DNA of 64,000 bases, taken from Taxillus chinensis (taxonomy: Eukaryota; Streptophyta; Magnoliopsida; Santalales; Loranthaceae). Below are positions 46,171 to 56,931 of this stretch, piece by piece. Both the position numbers and the translations under genes were made by a program. Every line of letters begins with the position of its first letter. Position 1 is the first letter of the stretch. Location of the stretch: the NCBI GenBank assembly GCA_023512835.1, contig CM042088.1, positions 56,727,579 to 56,791,578 on the forward strand. Direction: 5' to 3'. The notes below the pieces were generated by a model. The model saw only the letters and a program-made list of their open reading frames with translations. It searched no databases and was not told the origin of the DNA.

Positions 46171-47667
46171 GAGTCATTGGAATAAAGAAGAGGAGCGGGC
46201 ATTGTGACACCTTGGGAAAGTCTTTGGGAGTTTAGAATTTGTCTTGTGTTTGGTTTTAATCAATCTTGTTTTTCTACATGCTCTATGAAATTTTAGAACT
46301 TTGTTCCTTTGTTTGGCATTTGTGGAAAAATAATCAAGTCTGTCTTTTAAAAGTTGTTTTACCCGCATTTTGCATACAATGTCTGTTACTACTTGTTTAC
46401 TCTCTTAACATGGGTAATTAGCCCAACAGTGGCATACCATACAAAGAATTTAGGCTATCTAGGTTTATCCAAAACCAAAAGAAGGATTAGATGTGCAATT
46501 ACCATTGAAAGCAAGGAATCAAACTCAAGAGAAGCAACATCCACTTCAAACAAGAGCATTTGACATAAAGAGTTCCTTCTGTCGCCAAGAGATAAGTTCA
46601 CTTTTGTTTGAGCATTTTGAGACAAATTTTGATTGTTTAAAATGAAGAGAGGCCATATTTTCTTTCCTCGTAATACTACCATCGCTACCCCTTCTGAGCC
46701 TGAGTATATTTCTTTCAAATAACCTGATCCGTAGTTCATCACATATTGGGGCAATTAAGTGTCAAGGCCTCATGTTGGGGCAATTTTGTAAAATAATTCT
46801 TACTAGGGCAGTTTTTGAGACCCCTCGTAGATACATACCCCATAATTGGGGCAGTTTTTGTTTAAAAAAACACAAACAAAAGAAAAGAAAGAAGGAAAAA
46901 GCATAACTCTCACATCAGGGCAGTTTTAAGACCCCTCATAGAGATATATCCCACAAGTGGGGTAGTTTTTGTTAGAAAAAAAAAGATCGAAAAAGGAGAA
47001 AAGAAATATTTTGTATAGCAAAATCCCGCATTGGGACAATTTTGTAAAGTACTCCCGCATTGGGGCAATTTTAGCATTTTTGTAAAGTTAGTCTGAACTA
47101 TGGATCAAATCTAGCCTAAAATAGGTTCGAGCCACTTTATATCCTTTCTTGTTAAACCCAGTAGCCCAAGCCTATATTACGGTCCTAATAAAGTCCTCTT
47201 GGATTAAACAATCAACATTATTTCTCAAATGCTCAAAAAAAAAAAAACAAGGTCATGAATATTCAAGGTGGACTTGATGAAAACCCGCAAGGGCATCAGG
47301 GGTAAAATACAAAGCCTGTTACAAGGCAGAAGGAACAACAAACAGAAAATAAGGCGGGCTTAGAGAGCAAAATTCAAAGCCAAGAAAAAAAAATCAAGCA
47401 CTCAAGACCCAAGATCAGTTAACATCTTCTCCATTGAATTTCTGAGCATCAAAACTTAAGCACTCAAGTATCCCTTCAATCAAGCCTCTACACAACAATC
47501 TCAAAATCTGCAAGCATTTCTTACAACTGAACGGTTGAACATCAATTGAGGTCCAAAATCATCCCAATATTTTCTCCATTTGAGTTTCAAAGCATCAAGC
47601 CATCACTGTCAAGCCAGTAGCCAGAATCCTAAGCAAGTCCCTAAGCCTCAAGATTCAAACAACCAGG
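46171..47667 (+). other. Tat 3' noncoding region of the gag-only element
   Basis: Contains four to five related blocks of TTGGGGCA(A/G)TTTT at about 46745-47080. Between some of them are ACCCCATAATTGGGGCA and TCCCACAAGTGGGGTA, each a short inverted repeat. At 47265-47310 is a GGTGGACTTGATGAAAACCC block shared with the other Tat element (5740). No polypurine tract or own 3' LTR is visible before the Athila LTR starts at 47668. Confidence 0.65.
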
Positions 47668-48124
47668 TGATGAACAACTTTTACAAAGCTTCACTGATTT
47701 AGTTCATCTTTTGTCGTTTAAATTGTCCTTCTAAATACTATTCCCTTAATGTAACTACTCAGTATAGCAGCACGAAAGGGGTCGAACCCACAGGGATTAA
47801 CCAAGCTTTTCCAGTTTTTAATCAAATCACCTATTTACTCTAGTCCTAGAAAATGTTTTAGCTTACAGATTTGTATTTTTCTTAAATTATAAACTCTTAT
47901 CTCTTGAATTACTAAGCAGAATGGTTTTGGTTTGAAATTTCAGAATTAAGACATCTAGGGTCACAACTTCACCATCCCTACACTGTTTCTACTGATTCGA
48001 GTGCTCTTAGGTTTGTTCTAAGCTATGCATGCTATTTATCAACCAAGGTTTGGCAAATGGTCATTGTCAGACCTTCTAAGCGCTACTGCATGAATGGTCA
48101 TCATACAGTAGCTTCACAGCTAAT
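47668..48124 (-). repeat. Athila C LTR, left piece (minus strand)
   Basis: On the minus strand this is the 3' part of an Athila LTR, with GTGGGTTCGACCCCTTTCG-like and GGTGAAGTTGTGACCCTAG-like blocks that match LTR A. It probably ends GTTGTTCATCA at 47668. The copia element at 48125 interrupts it after CTAAT (48120-48124). The remainder is at 61171-62178. Confidence 0.8.
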
Positions 48125-49516
48125 TGTTGGATCAAACCCAGAATTTGGATAATGCTGATAAAGCCTTATGTAATTTGATCTGAGATCTTTTGTGTTTATT
48201 TGATTGTTGCAGAAGATGTGTTATTAATCCGGAGATGCACTCGTGAGAGCAAAGCTAAGGACAGGATACATAATCCTGATCCGGACAAGAGTGAGTGTCG
48301 TCAAACACTTGGTAAATAACCAAGTCATCAATACATACGGAATAAGGAACATTCGTGCGGACTAAGAACTTAAAAGCTACGGATTACGGAATATGTTCTT
48401 AAGTACCTCAAACGGACCTAGTCAAACAAATGCGAGTAAGGAAGTATTGATGCGGAATAAGGATCCGAGCCTTTATTCGCACGGAGTAAACAAACTAGAT
48501 GCGGAATAAGGAATCCGGACAACTTACTCATACGGAGTAAGGAAGCGCTAGTACGGAGTAAGGACTTCGATCCTTTAAGACTCGCCCGGAGTAAGGAACT
48601 TACATACGGAGTAAGGAACTTACATACGGAGTAAGGAATTTACATACGGAGTAAGGAACTTACATGCGGAGTAAGGAAGCACTGATATGGAATACGTCAT
48701 CCGACCCTTTAAGACTCGCCCGGAGTAAGGAACTTACATACGGAGTAAGGAATTTACATACGGAGTAAGGAACTTACATGTGGAGTAAGGAAGCGGCACG
48801 GACTAAGGATTCCAGTACCAAATAGATACGGAGTAAGCAACGACACGGAGTAAGGTTCCGAGCTTCATTAGCTATGGAGTAAGGAAAATTACACCGGACC
48901 AAGAAGATACTGCTTCAACTTAACCGCATTTAAAGTTATCAGCTCGTGGTGTCCCGATGTAAGACAAACTCGTTGAGAACCTGAAGAATCTTACACGTGG
49001 ATCACCCGGATATGTGGACACAACTTTAATTGTATTTGGGAACTCACAAACGCACTTATACTCTTCAAACCCAAGATCTTGAGCTCCACAAACCGCAACA
49101 GTCAAGGTAGAGAGATTACCGAGGGATAGTTAGTGCTGAACGCATTCTGGAACTACAAGTTCCAAGGTTGTCTCTTAGGAATGTTTTGTATAAATATTCA
49201 TACTTGTACATTTGTGTAAGAGATAGCGCGCGTGTGCATTAGTAAGAAAAGACTAACCCTGTGTATGCACAAGCGGCTTTATTTTTGGAGATAGAATTTG
49301 GCTAGTGTGTGAGTTCATTTTTAAATAGAGTGTAAGAGAGCCTTGCTTCTATTTTGTTGTATTTATCTTGAGATAATAAAACAAAATACTTACACTATCT
49401 GGTTATCTTCCGCAGTGATTCTATCACTTAACTAGATAAGTATTTGTGTCTTAAGAGAGAGAAAAGAGTTTCGATAAGAGCCTATTCACCCCCCTCTAGG
49501 CTCCAAGGGACCATCA
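48125..49516 (+). repeat. 5' LTR of the SIRE-like element
   Basis: 1392 bp, TGTTGGATCAAAC to GGGACCATCA. It contains the CGGARTAAGG array at about 48339-48900, including a run of 20-bp units (TACGGAGTAAGGAACTTACA). It also has a polyadenylation-type AATAAAA near 49375. It has at least one more 20-bp unit than the 3' LTR. Confidence 0.95.
48339..48900 (+). repeat. CGGARTAAGG array in the 5' LTR
   Basis: About 20 units on a CGGA(A/G)TAAGG core. Two blocks start ACTCGCCCGGAGTAAGG and continue with 20-bp units TACGGAGTAAGGAACTTACA. Unit number differs between the two LTRs of this element, as expected for slippage after insertion or recombination between repeats. Confidence 0.88.
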
Positions 49517-49518
49517 AG

Positions 49519-49536
49519 TGCTATTAGAGCAAGTTC
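49519..49536 (+). other. Primer-binding site, initiator-Met tRNA type (degenerate)
   Basis: TGCTATTAGAGCAAG follows the 5' LTR within three bases. It resembles the copia consensus TGGTATCAGAGCCAGG, with about three differences. The position and match support initiator tRNA-Met priming in the parent family. Confidence 0.7.
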
Positions 49537-49577
49537 TATTTGTTCTAAGTAGAGATCCCACTCTTTCAATCTTAGAA

Positions 49578-51111
49578 ATGGCCGAAGAAAGCAGTATGCT
49601 ATTCAACACTCGCCTTAACTCCGGAGGTGCACAGGAGCCCATCCCGAATCGAAGCGGCGGTGAAAATGTCGACCCACCTCAACCTGCTGCTACCGCCGCT
49701 TCTCAACCACGGAGTTCGGCTTTACTCGACGAAACCGCCCAAATTCACACCTGAGCTTTTCTCCCAGGTGGAAAGCTCGCATGAAGATGTTTATGATATG
49801 CCATGATCATCTTATGTGGCCATGTCTTCATCAGGAGATTCCAATTCCGATGACTATCGGAGAACATGGAGTTATGAGGCCAAAGACAGATCTTTGAACT
49901 TACCAATGATGAAAGAGCCTGGGCAGGCGCTAGTGAAAAGGCTCTGGCTTATGTTACATCGTCTTTGGATTCCGAGGCTTTCACGGACGTCCAGGGCTGC
50001 ACGACAAAGAAAAGCCGTTTGGGACAAACCGACAATCCTCTATGAAGGGAGTCGGTCCCAGATGCAGAACGTGATATGTACTCTCCAGACGGAACTTTGA
50101 GAGTTTCAATCATAAACCGGGCGAATCACTCGAAAGCATCTATCGGAGATTCGGCAAGCTCATTCTTGAGTCAAGACCGTCAATGAGCACTATTCTCAAT
50201 CCCAGATCAATGACAAGTTCTTTCGCTCCTTGCCGGATCGCTACTACTCCAAACAACTCCAGATGCAATCAGACAAGAACTGGCAGTATGTTCCCCTTGA
50301 AGAACTATATGGAGAGCTGCGGACTCACGAAGTCAGGTTTAAGTACTCTGACCGGGATGAGAAAATAGCTCGGAAAGAAATGGGGGTAGCTCTCAAAGCT
50401 ATAGAATGTTTAAACATACTAAGGAATGATGATACGGACGTATCCGAGAATTCTGATTCTGACGAGGAGGAGAAGATAGCACTTCTTGTCAAATCCTTTG
50501 AGCGATTCCTACGGAAAAGCAGAAAAGGGTTCAGGAGACGTTCATCATCATCTTTCCAAAGGAAGGAGCGACCGGAGTCCAGTTCCTAGGAATGCTTCAA
50601 CTGTGGGAAAACCGGTCACTGGGCCAAGGAATGCAGGTCCAAATCAAAAGTGGCCGAGAAAAGAGATAAGGTAACTCCTCGCCGCTCCACCTCAGACAAC
50701 AGCAAGAATAAGAGGAAGGCGCTCGTGACAAAATACATGAGTGGCTCGGAAGAAGAGGAGGAATCCTTGGATGATGAGCCAACCACTAAGCCGAACGTCT
50801 GCCTCATGGCAAATACTGAGGTACCTTCTATCTCTGAGCTCCTGAGTAAATTAGAATCTCTTACTACTGCATGTGATCATGAAAAGAATGAGAGACTAAT
50901 AATTACTCAAATGTACAAAGATATGGAAAGTCAAAATAAACGTCTTGAATTTACTATTAACGACTTGAAAAGGACATCACCGACTTCAGAGGAAAAGAAG
51001 CTTGGTATCACGATCTAAGAGCTGAAAATCATTTGTTAAATACCAATCTCTCAGGCCTAAAAGTTATAGTAAAAAGACTCGAAAATGAACTGGAACAGAA
51101 AAGGAAATAAA
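49578..51111 (+). pseudogene. SIRE-like gag
   Basis: ATG at 49578 (MAEESSMLFNTRL). The body is broken by frameshifts near 49745, 49890 and 50100 and by stops; the frame at 50230-51018 is mostly open. That part has the NWQYVPLEELYGELRTHEV region, an acidic Ser/Asp/Glu stretch and a CCHC zinc knuckle CFNCGKTGHWAKEC (about 50591-50632). A coiled-coil-like segment with ELLSKLESLTTACDHEKNE follows. This order is normal for SIRE gag. Packaging of element RNA is the family role; this copy cannot make a full protein. Confidence 0.85.
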
Positions 51112-54100
51112 TCGTAAGTGGCTAAAATCCGGGGAAATAGCCTCTACCTTTAGGACTGATCCCGACAACATCCGAGTCAAACCTGGCCTAGGTTCCGAGT
51201 CATCAACATCCATAGCTCAAGCTACCGAGTGTCCTCCTGGATTTCACTCCTAAACTAACCAACTTATATCCTGTTAGTACATCTAAACCGTTGGATGGTT
51301 TCATTTTAGGTGGCACCATAGTTTATGATTGTAGAGTCGAGGTCATTCTTGCACTTCCCGAAGCAGTAGCACCCGTAACTAAAGATGAAGGGAAGGGCTG
51401 CAGTTAAAGCCAAAACTCGTAGCACCCAAAAAGAAAGACAAGGCTAAGGCCGATGCATCTAGGGCCAAGAGCGCGTCACCCAAACGCAATGGATTAGGCC
51501 ACAGGGAACAGTAGAAAGTCCAGAAAATCTAAGAGACCTGTATCCCCTGTTTGTACTTCACATTATAGTGTCTGTTCCATCTATAGGGAAATCGGTCATT
51601 ATCACTATGAATGTTGGAGTTTATCTGATAACTAGCTTTGTAATCAATTTCATATCAATAAAGATCAGTTAAACAAAAAGGATTCTTCGAGCAAAACAAA
51701 ATCTAAACCTCGAAGGAGTATCTCTCCCAAGAAAACCCAAATAAAAGAGGTAGCTGAAACTAACAAGCTAAAGTCAACTTGGAGAACTAAAAGTCCTAGC
51801 AAAATCAAATCCGTAAATGTTGACAATATCGCTGCTCTCTCTAACCGCCCGAAACAAGTTTAGGCACCAAAAGTGTAAACTGTTGTCTTTTAGGAGCATC
51901 TCTGGAATGCATTGCCGGATCACTTGAAGTTAAAGATCAATAAAAGCAAGTGGATCCTTGATAGTGGATGCTCCGGACATATGACGGGTGATCGACTCGC
52001 TTGTAGAAGTTAATGATAAACAAGGTCCATCCGTTTTATATGGCGACAACAAAGAAAGGTAAGACTGTCGGGTATGGCACCTTAACTAACGGCTGTGTAT
52101 CAATCACTAGAGTTGCACTAGTCGAAGGTTTAAAGCATAATTTGCTAAGTGTCGGTAATTTATGTGACAAAGGATTTCTTGTTTCCTTTTTGTCCAACAC
52201 CTGTACAAGAAGAGAAAACATATCCAGGAGATATTAAGTTATCCGGATCAAGAGATGGGGACATTTACTCGGTGGTCTTAAGAAATAATTCTTCGACCCG
52301 TATGCTTCCTCACTAAAGCATCGAGATGAAGATAGTTGGCTAAGGCACAAGCGATGCGCACATTTAAACTTTAAGACTCTGTCTAGATTAGCGTCACTTG
52401 ATCTTGTCACTGGTCTACCAAAACTCAAGTTCTCCGGAGACTCTCTCTGTCGAGAATGCCAACTGGGCAAACAGACCAAACATAGCTTTAAGAGCAAATC
52501 AGTTAATTCAATAACTGCTCCTCTACAACTTCTTCATATGGACCTATGTGGTCCTATATCTGTTCCGTCACTAGCTGGTGCGAGATATACCCTAGTGGTT
52601 ATCGATGATTTCACCAGATACACATGGGTGATGTTCCTGAAATCAAAGGATCAAACTTTTGAGCATCTTGTAGATCTTTTCAACTGGATAAGCAAATCAC
52701 AATGACTGAGCATAAAGTGCACCAGGAGTGATCATGGTACAGAATTTGATTTTTCGGAAATGAGATCATATTGTTAACAATAAGATACAACATGACTTCT
52801 CTGCGCCCAGAACTCCTCAACAAAATGGAGTAGCTGAGCGCAAGAATCGCACTTTAGTCGAGGCTGGCAGATCTATGTTAGCAGGGGCAACGCTTCCTCT
52901 CAGTCTATGGGCTGAAGCTGTGTCCACTGCCTGCTATGTTCAGAACAGAACTCTAATAAATAAATCTACCATGAAAACACCCTATGAGATGTGGAGAGGA
53001 CGAAAGCCTTCAATTTCACATTTCAGAGCCTTTGGGTGTACTTGCTATATACTGAACAACGGCAAAGAACCCCGGAATAAATTTGAACCAAAATCTAATG
53101 ATGGGATCTTTGTCGGGTACTCATTTCATAGAAAAGCTTATCGGGTCTTTAATAGAAAACTTTTTAAAGTTGAAGAATCTATCCATGTGACCTTTGATGA
53201 AACTAACCTTGATTGGTCAAAAGTCGGTTCTTCAAGTTCTAATGTGCAGGTCATGGACAGCAACGTCGATTATTCAAAGTTTATGAATGTTCCTGTTACA
53301 CATCTTGACCAACCATGTGGTATCAGCGAAGCACAAAGAATTTATATGGATGATGCTACGGATAACTCGGACTTCGGACTACCATTTATCTCCGGACATA
53401 CTCCTACGGATACCCAAAATTCCGGAGCACCTTCAAGTCCGTCCGGACTAGTTAACACTGAAAGAAACAGTGTTGAAGAGCCATCTAGTTCAACCGTCCC
53501 TCTCAATACGGAAACATCTAATCCGGACGAAGCTCAACCAGCGGATACAACTGAACCACCTAATCTGGAAGAGCTTCAAATTGTTCAAGATCATCCATCA
53601 CTTGCACAGAATTACAGATGGACTCGAAACCATCCTTCAGATCAAGTGATTGGTGATCCTACTGTTGGTGTAAGAACAAGAGCAGCCACCTCCAACATGA
53701 GTCTTTACTCGTGTTTTCTATCTCAAATAGAACCAAATGTGGTAGATGAAGCTCTTCAGGATTCGAATTGGATAGAAGCCATGCAAGAAGAGCTAAATCA
53801 ATTTAAGAGAAATAATGTATAGACATTAGTACCAAGGCCTAAGTCTCATCAAGTCATTGGCGTTAAATGGGTGTTCCGGAACAAGCTTGATACGGATGGA
53901 ATAGTAATCCGGAACAAAGCCAGACTGGTAGCCAAAGGATATCGTCAAGAAGAAGGAATAGATTATGATGAGACCTTTGCTCCGGTAGCAAGACTTGAGG
54001 CAATCCGAATGTTTCTGGTATATGCTTCATATGAAAACTTCATAGTTTATCAAATGGACGTTAAGAGCGCATTCCTGAATGGAGATCTTCAAGAGGAGGT

Positions 54101-55302
54101 GTACGTTGAACAACCTCCCGGCTTCATTGAACCTAAGGCAGGACATCTTGTCTACAAGCTTCGAAAAGCTTTATATGGTTTGAAGCAAGCTCCAAGAGCC
54201 TGGTACGACACACTGTCAGAATTTCTACTTGCTCACAACTTCCAAAAAGGGAAGATAGACACCACCCTATTTCTACGAAAAGAGAAAGGACACACTCTGA
54301 TCGTACAAATATACGTGGATGATATCATTTTCGGATCAACGAATCCGAAGCTTTGTGAAGAGTTTGCTAAGTTGATGACAGGTAAGTTTGAGATGAGCAT
54401 GATGGGAGAACTGTCCTACTTCCTTGGAATAGAAGTTAAACAATTAAAGGAAGGAATCTTCATTAATCAAGCTAAGTACACTCGTGATCTTATTAAGAAG
54501 TTTGGTATGGAAGGTTCATCTCCCGTCGAAACTCCCATGCCTGTCAGTGCCAAGTTAGATCCGGATGTTGACGGCATATCGATAAATGTGACTGACTACG
54601 GAGGGATGATCGGATCCTTGTTGTATCTTACAAGAAGTCGCCCGTACATTATGTTTGCAACTTGCATTGTGCACGATACCAGGCGAATCCCAAGGAGTCA
54701 CATATGCTTCATGTTAAACGGATATTAAGGTATCTCAAGGGAACGATGAATTTGGGACTCTGGTACCCAAAGGAGTCCAGCTTCACCTTATCCGGATACT
54801 CTGATGCCGACTTTGCTGGATGTCACATCGACAGGAAGAGCATAAGTGGTACATGTCAGTTTCTTGGAAATAGATTAATTTCATGGTTCAGTAAGAAACA
54901 GAATTCCGTATCAACCTCTACTCGTTGAAGCGGAATATATAGCTGCTGGGAGTTGCTGCGCACAGCCTACTCTAGATGCAAAGTCAACTTATCGACTACG
55001 GTTTCAACATGTCATCTATTCCACTCTACTGCGACAACACTAGCGCTATTGTTATCAGCAACAATCCTGTCATGCATCCTAAGACGAAGCATATTGAAGT
55101 CTGATATCACTTCATACGTGATCATGTTCTTAAAAGTCACATCTCACTGGAACACGTTGCTACCGAAGATCAATTGCCGACATTTTTACAAAGCCCCTAC
55201 CTGATGCAAGATTCTCTGAACTACTCTTCCGTTTAGGTATGCTCGACTTTTCGCATAGTTTCACATTTAATTTACCTAACAAGATACTTATTATCAAACA
55301 TG
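51112..55302 (+). pseudogene. SIRE-like pol: protease, integrase, RT, RNase H
   Basis: A degraded linker (51112-51900) holds a second knuckle in which one Cys is Tyr (51582-51584). Protease has WILDSGCSGHMTG (51951-51989). The pre-integrase zinc region is near 52340-52470, and the integrase core (LLHMDLCGPI, VVIDDFTRYTW) near 52530-52640. The next 150 bp are shifted, then 948 bp are open (52875-53822). RT (53871-54700) keeps YVDD (54313-54324) and [19 protein letters not shown]. RNase H is near 54790-55150, with a frameshift at about 54925. A Trp-to-TAG stop at 53820 splits integrase from RT. All domains are in copia order (integrase before RT). Confidence 0.93.
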
Positions 55303-56931
55303 GATTGTGCTTTTATTGAAAGTGGAAGATACATACTGATTTTAATGCTGATCATACTTACTGATTAACGGCTTCATGCTTCTGATATTAATATCAACTT
55401 CATTATGGGAGGATGCTTGCGTTTCCTGACTGAAGTTGTTTAAGCTAACATGATTAAAGCTTATATGATTTACCTCTTTCTGGTTTCATGATCTTAATTT
55501 CCACTAATCACCACATGACAACAGCATGTTCATTTAGATTACTCTATTAACATGTATAGTTGAAGAAATGAAATGGGTTAGCTCGGAGTGCCTAGTGGAT
55601 GAATACTCAATCGCAGTCTGGTCAGCTTCTGAAGTATAGTTTTCTAATAAGATAGACAGTGCTGAATTCTACAAACAGGAAATGTCAATCGAGAGGATTG
55701 CACAATCTACGGGGGAGAAAATGTTTTATATATTATTCAGTAATACCCCCCGTATATGTCTCATGACCTCTTTTCTGGTTGTCTATTTGAGGGGGAGCTT
55801 TTCATTGAGAGGATTAAATGATCTATGGGGGAGCAGTAATGAACCCCTAATATGTCTCGGATACTCCCTCCTCTAAACTTTTACTTTCGGATCTAACAGG
55901 ACATGCTGCTTTGGATCAGAAAAGTGGCCTGCTTGGATGTATTTTCTTTCTTCAACCATGCATTTTAATCGAATAATCACCTGCTTACTTTTGACATGTG
56001 TTCGCTTCCCATTTTTCACTCATGAATCCTAAATTGGCCAAATCATATGATCTTTAATTAATCTTAGCTACGTTGTTCAGCAAGACGGTTTCGCTATGTT
56101 GACCTATATGAACTTGTGTATGGTTATCTGACATATGCCCTGATTCAGTAATATTGCTCATTCTCACGTATGTATATGTCTCTTACATCTCTGGAATGCA
56201 TAAGTTCTGTTTCTCATTAGTTCGGATTATGTCGTTTTTCACTGATTATTTTCCCTAATCCGTACTAATCCTTGCCTGTTAAGCTTTTGTATTTTCAGTT
56301 CATTTTTTCTTTAGCTACGAGGTTAGATTCTCTTTGCAACCGTATCGATAAATCTAGTCCATAGTCTTGGATTTGAAGTGTTGTGGTACTTCTCTTCTCT
56401 TCGACTTATTGATCGCAAAGGAATCTACTTTACTCTCTCACCGAACTCGTCTACTACGGACACGGTCTACTTTTCATCCGGATACTCTTCCTCGACTATT
56501 ATTTACTCCGAATGATTGTCGGTTCATTCCTCCGGACTCTGACACGCTTTAATTGCGACAATCCAAGTCTTCCTATATGTCGCGTGCTTTTGAGGAGGAA
56601 TCATGATGATTCATTAAATGCAAATCTCGGGATGCACACACACTTCTTTGGATGGCAACCAGCTATTACACTTACTTAGTCATGCGGTCTCCACGACATC
56701 GTTTCATTCGGAGGCGCATCGATATCCAAGACTCATGACATCGGCCTGTCAAGCGGGTCCCTATTTCACTCGCCAATTCCTAGACCCGCTGACATTTGCG
56801 GACTCGGTCTTATATGTTCGATCATTCCTGCGCGACGACGAGTATTGCTCATTTCAAATCGCTAAACCTCTCATTGCTCCTTCCATTGCCAAGACCTCAC
56901 CTTTCCTCTTGTCCTTCAAATTTTATCTGCA
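55303..56931 (+). other. Spacer between SIRE-like pol and ORF3, with internal purine tracts
   Basis: No domain. GAGGATT...ATCTACGGGGGAG (55692-55717) and GAGGATTAAATGATCTATGG with GGGGAG (55807-55833) are two copies of a block containing a polypurine-like GGGGGAG. A third such run is at about 55787-55795. The rest is AT-rich unique sequence. I see no TATA box close to ORF3, unlike in the Athila elements. Confidence 0.65.

Larger units (their letters stand above)
41005..47667 (+). mobile_element. Gag-only Tat-lineage element (internal region)
   Basis: Primer-binding site, a 1.2-kb leader, gag, then directly a Tat-like 3' noncoding region. No protease, RT, RNase H or integrase is found between gag and the 3' region. 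This is the layout of non-autonomous gag-only LTR elements (TR-GAG type), although a later deletion of pol could give the same picture. Gag is split by a solo LTR at 43524-45888. On the right it runs into an Athila LTR at 47668. Confidence 0.7.

Noticed and set aside
56618..56931. An upstream ATG extension of ORF3 in the complete copia element
   Set aside because: Open by reading frame, but the matching position in the other copy starts at ATG 10742, and the upstream sequence is not conserved as protein.
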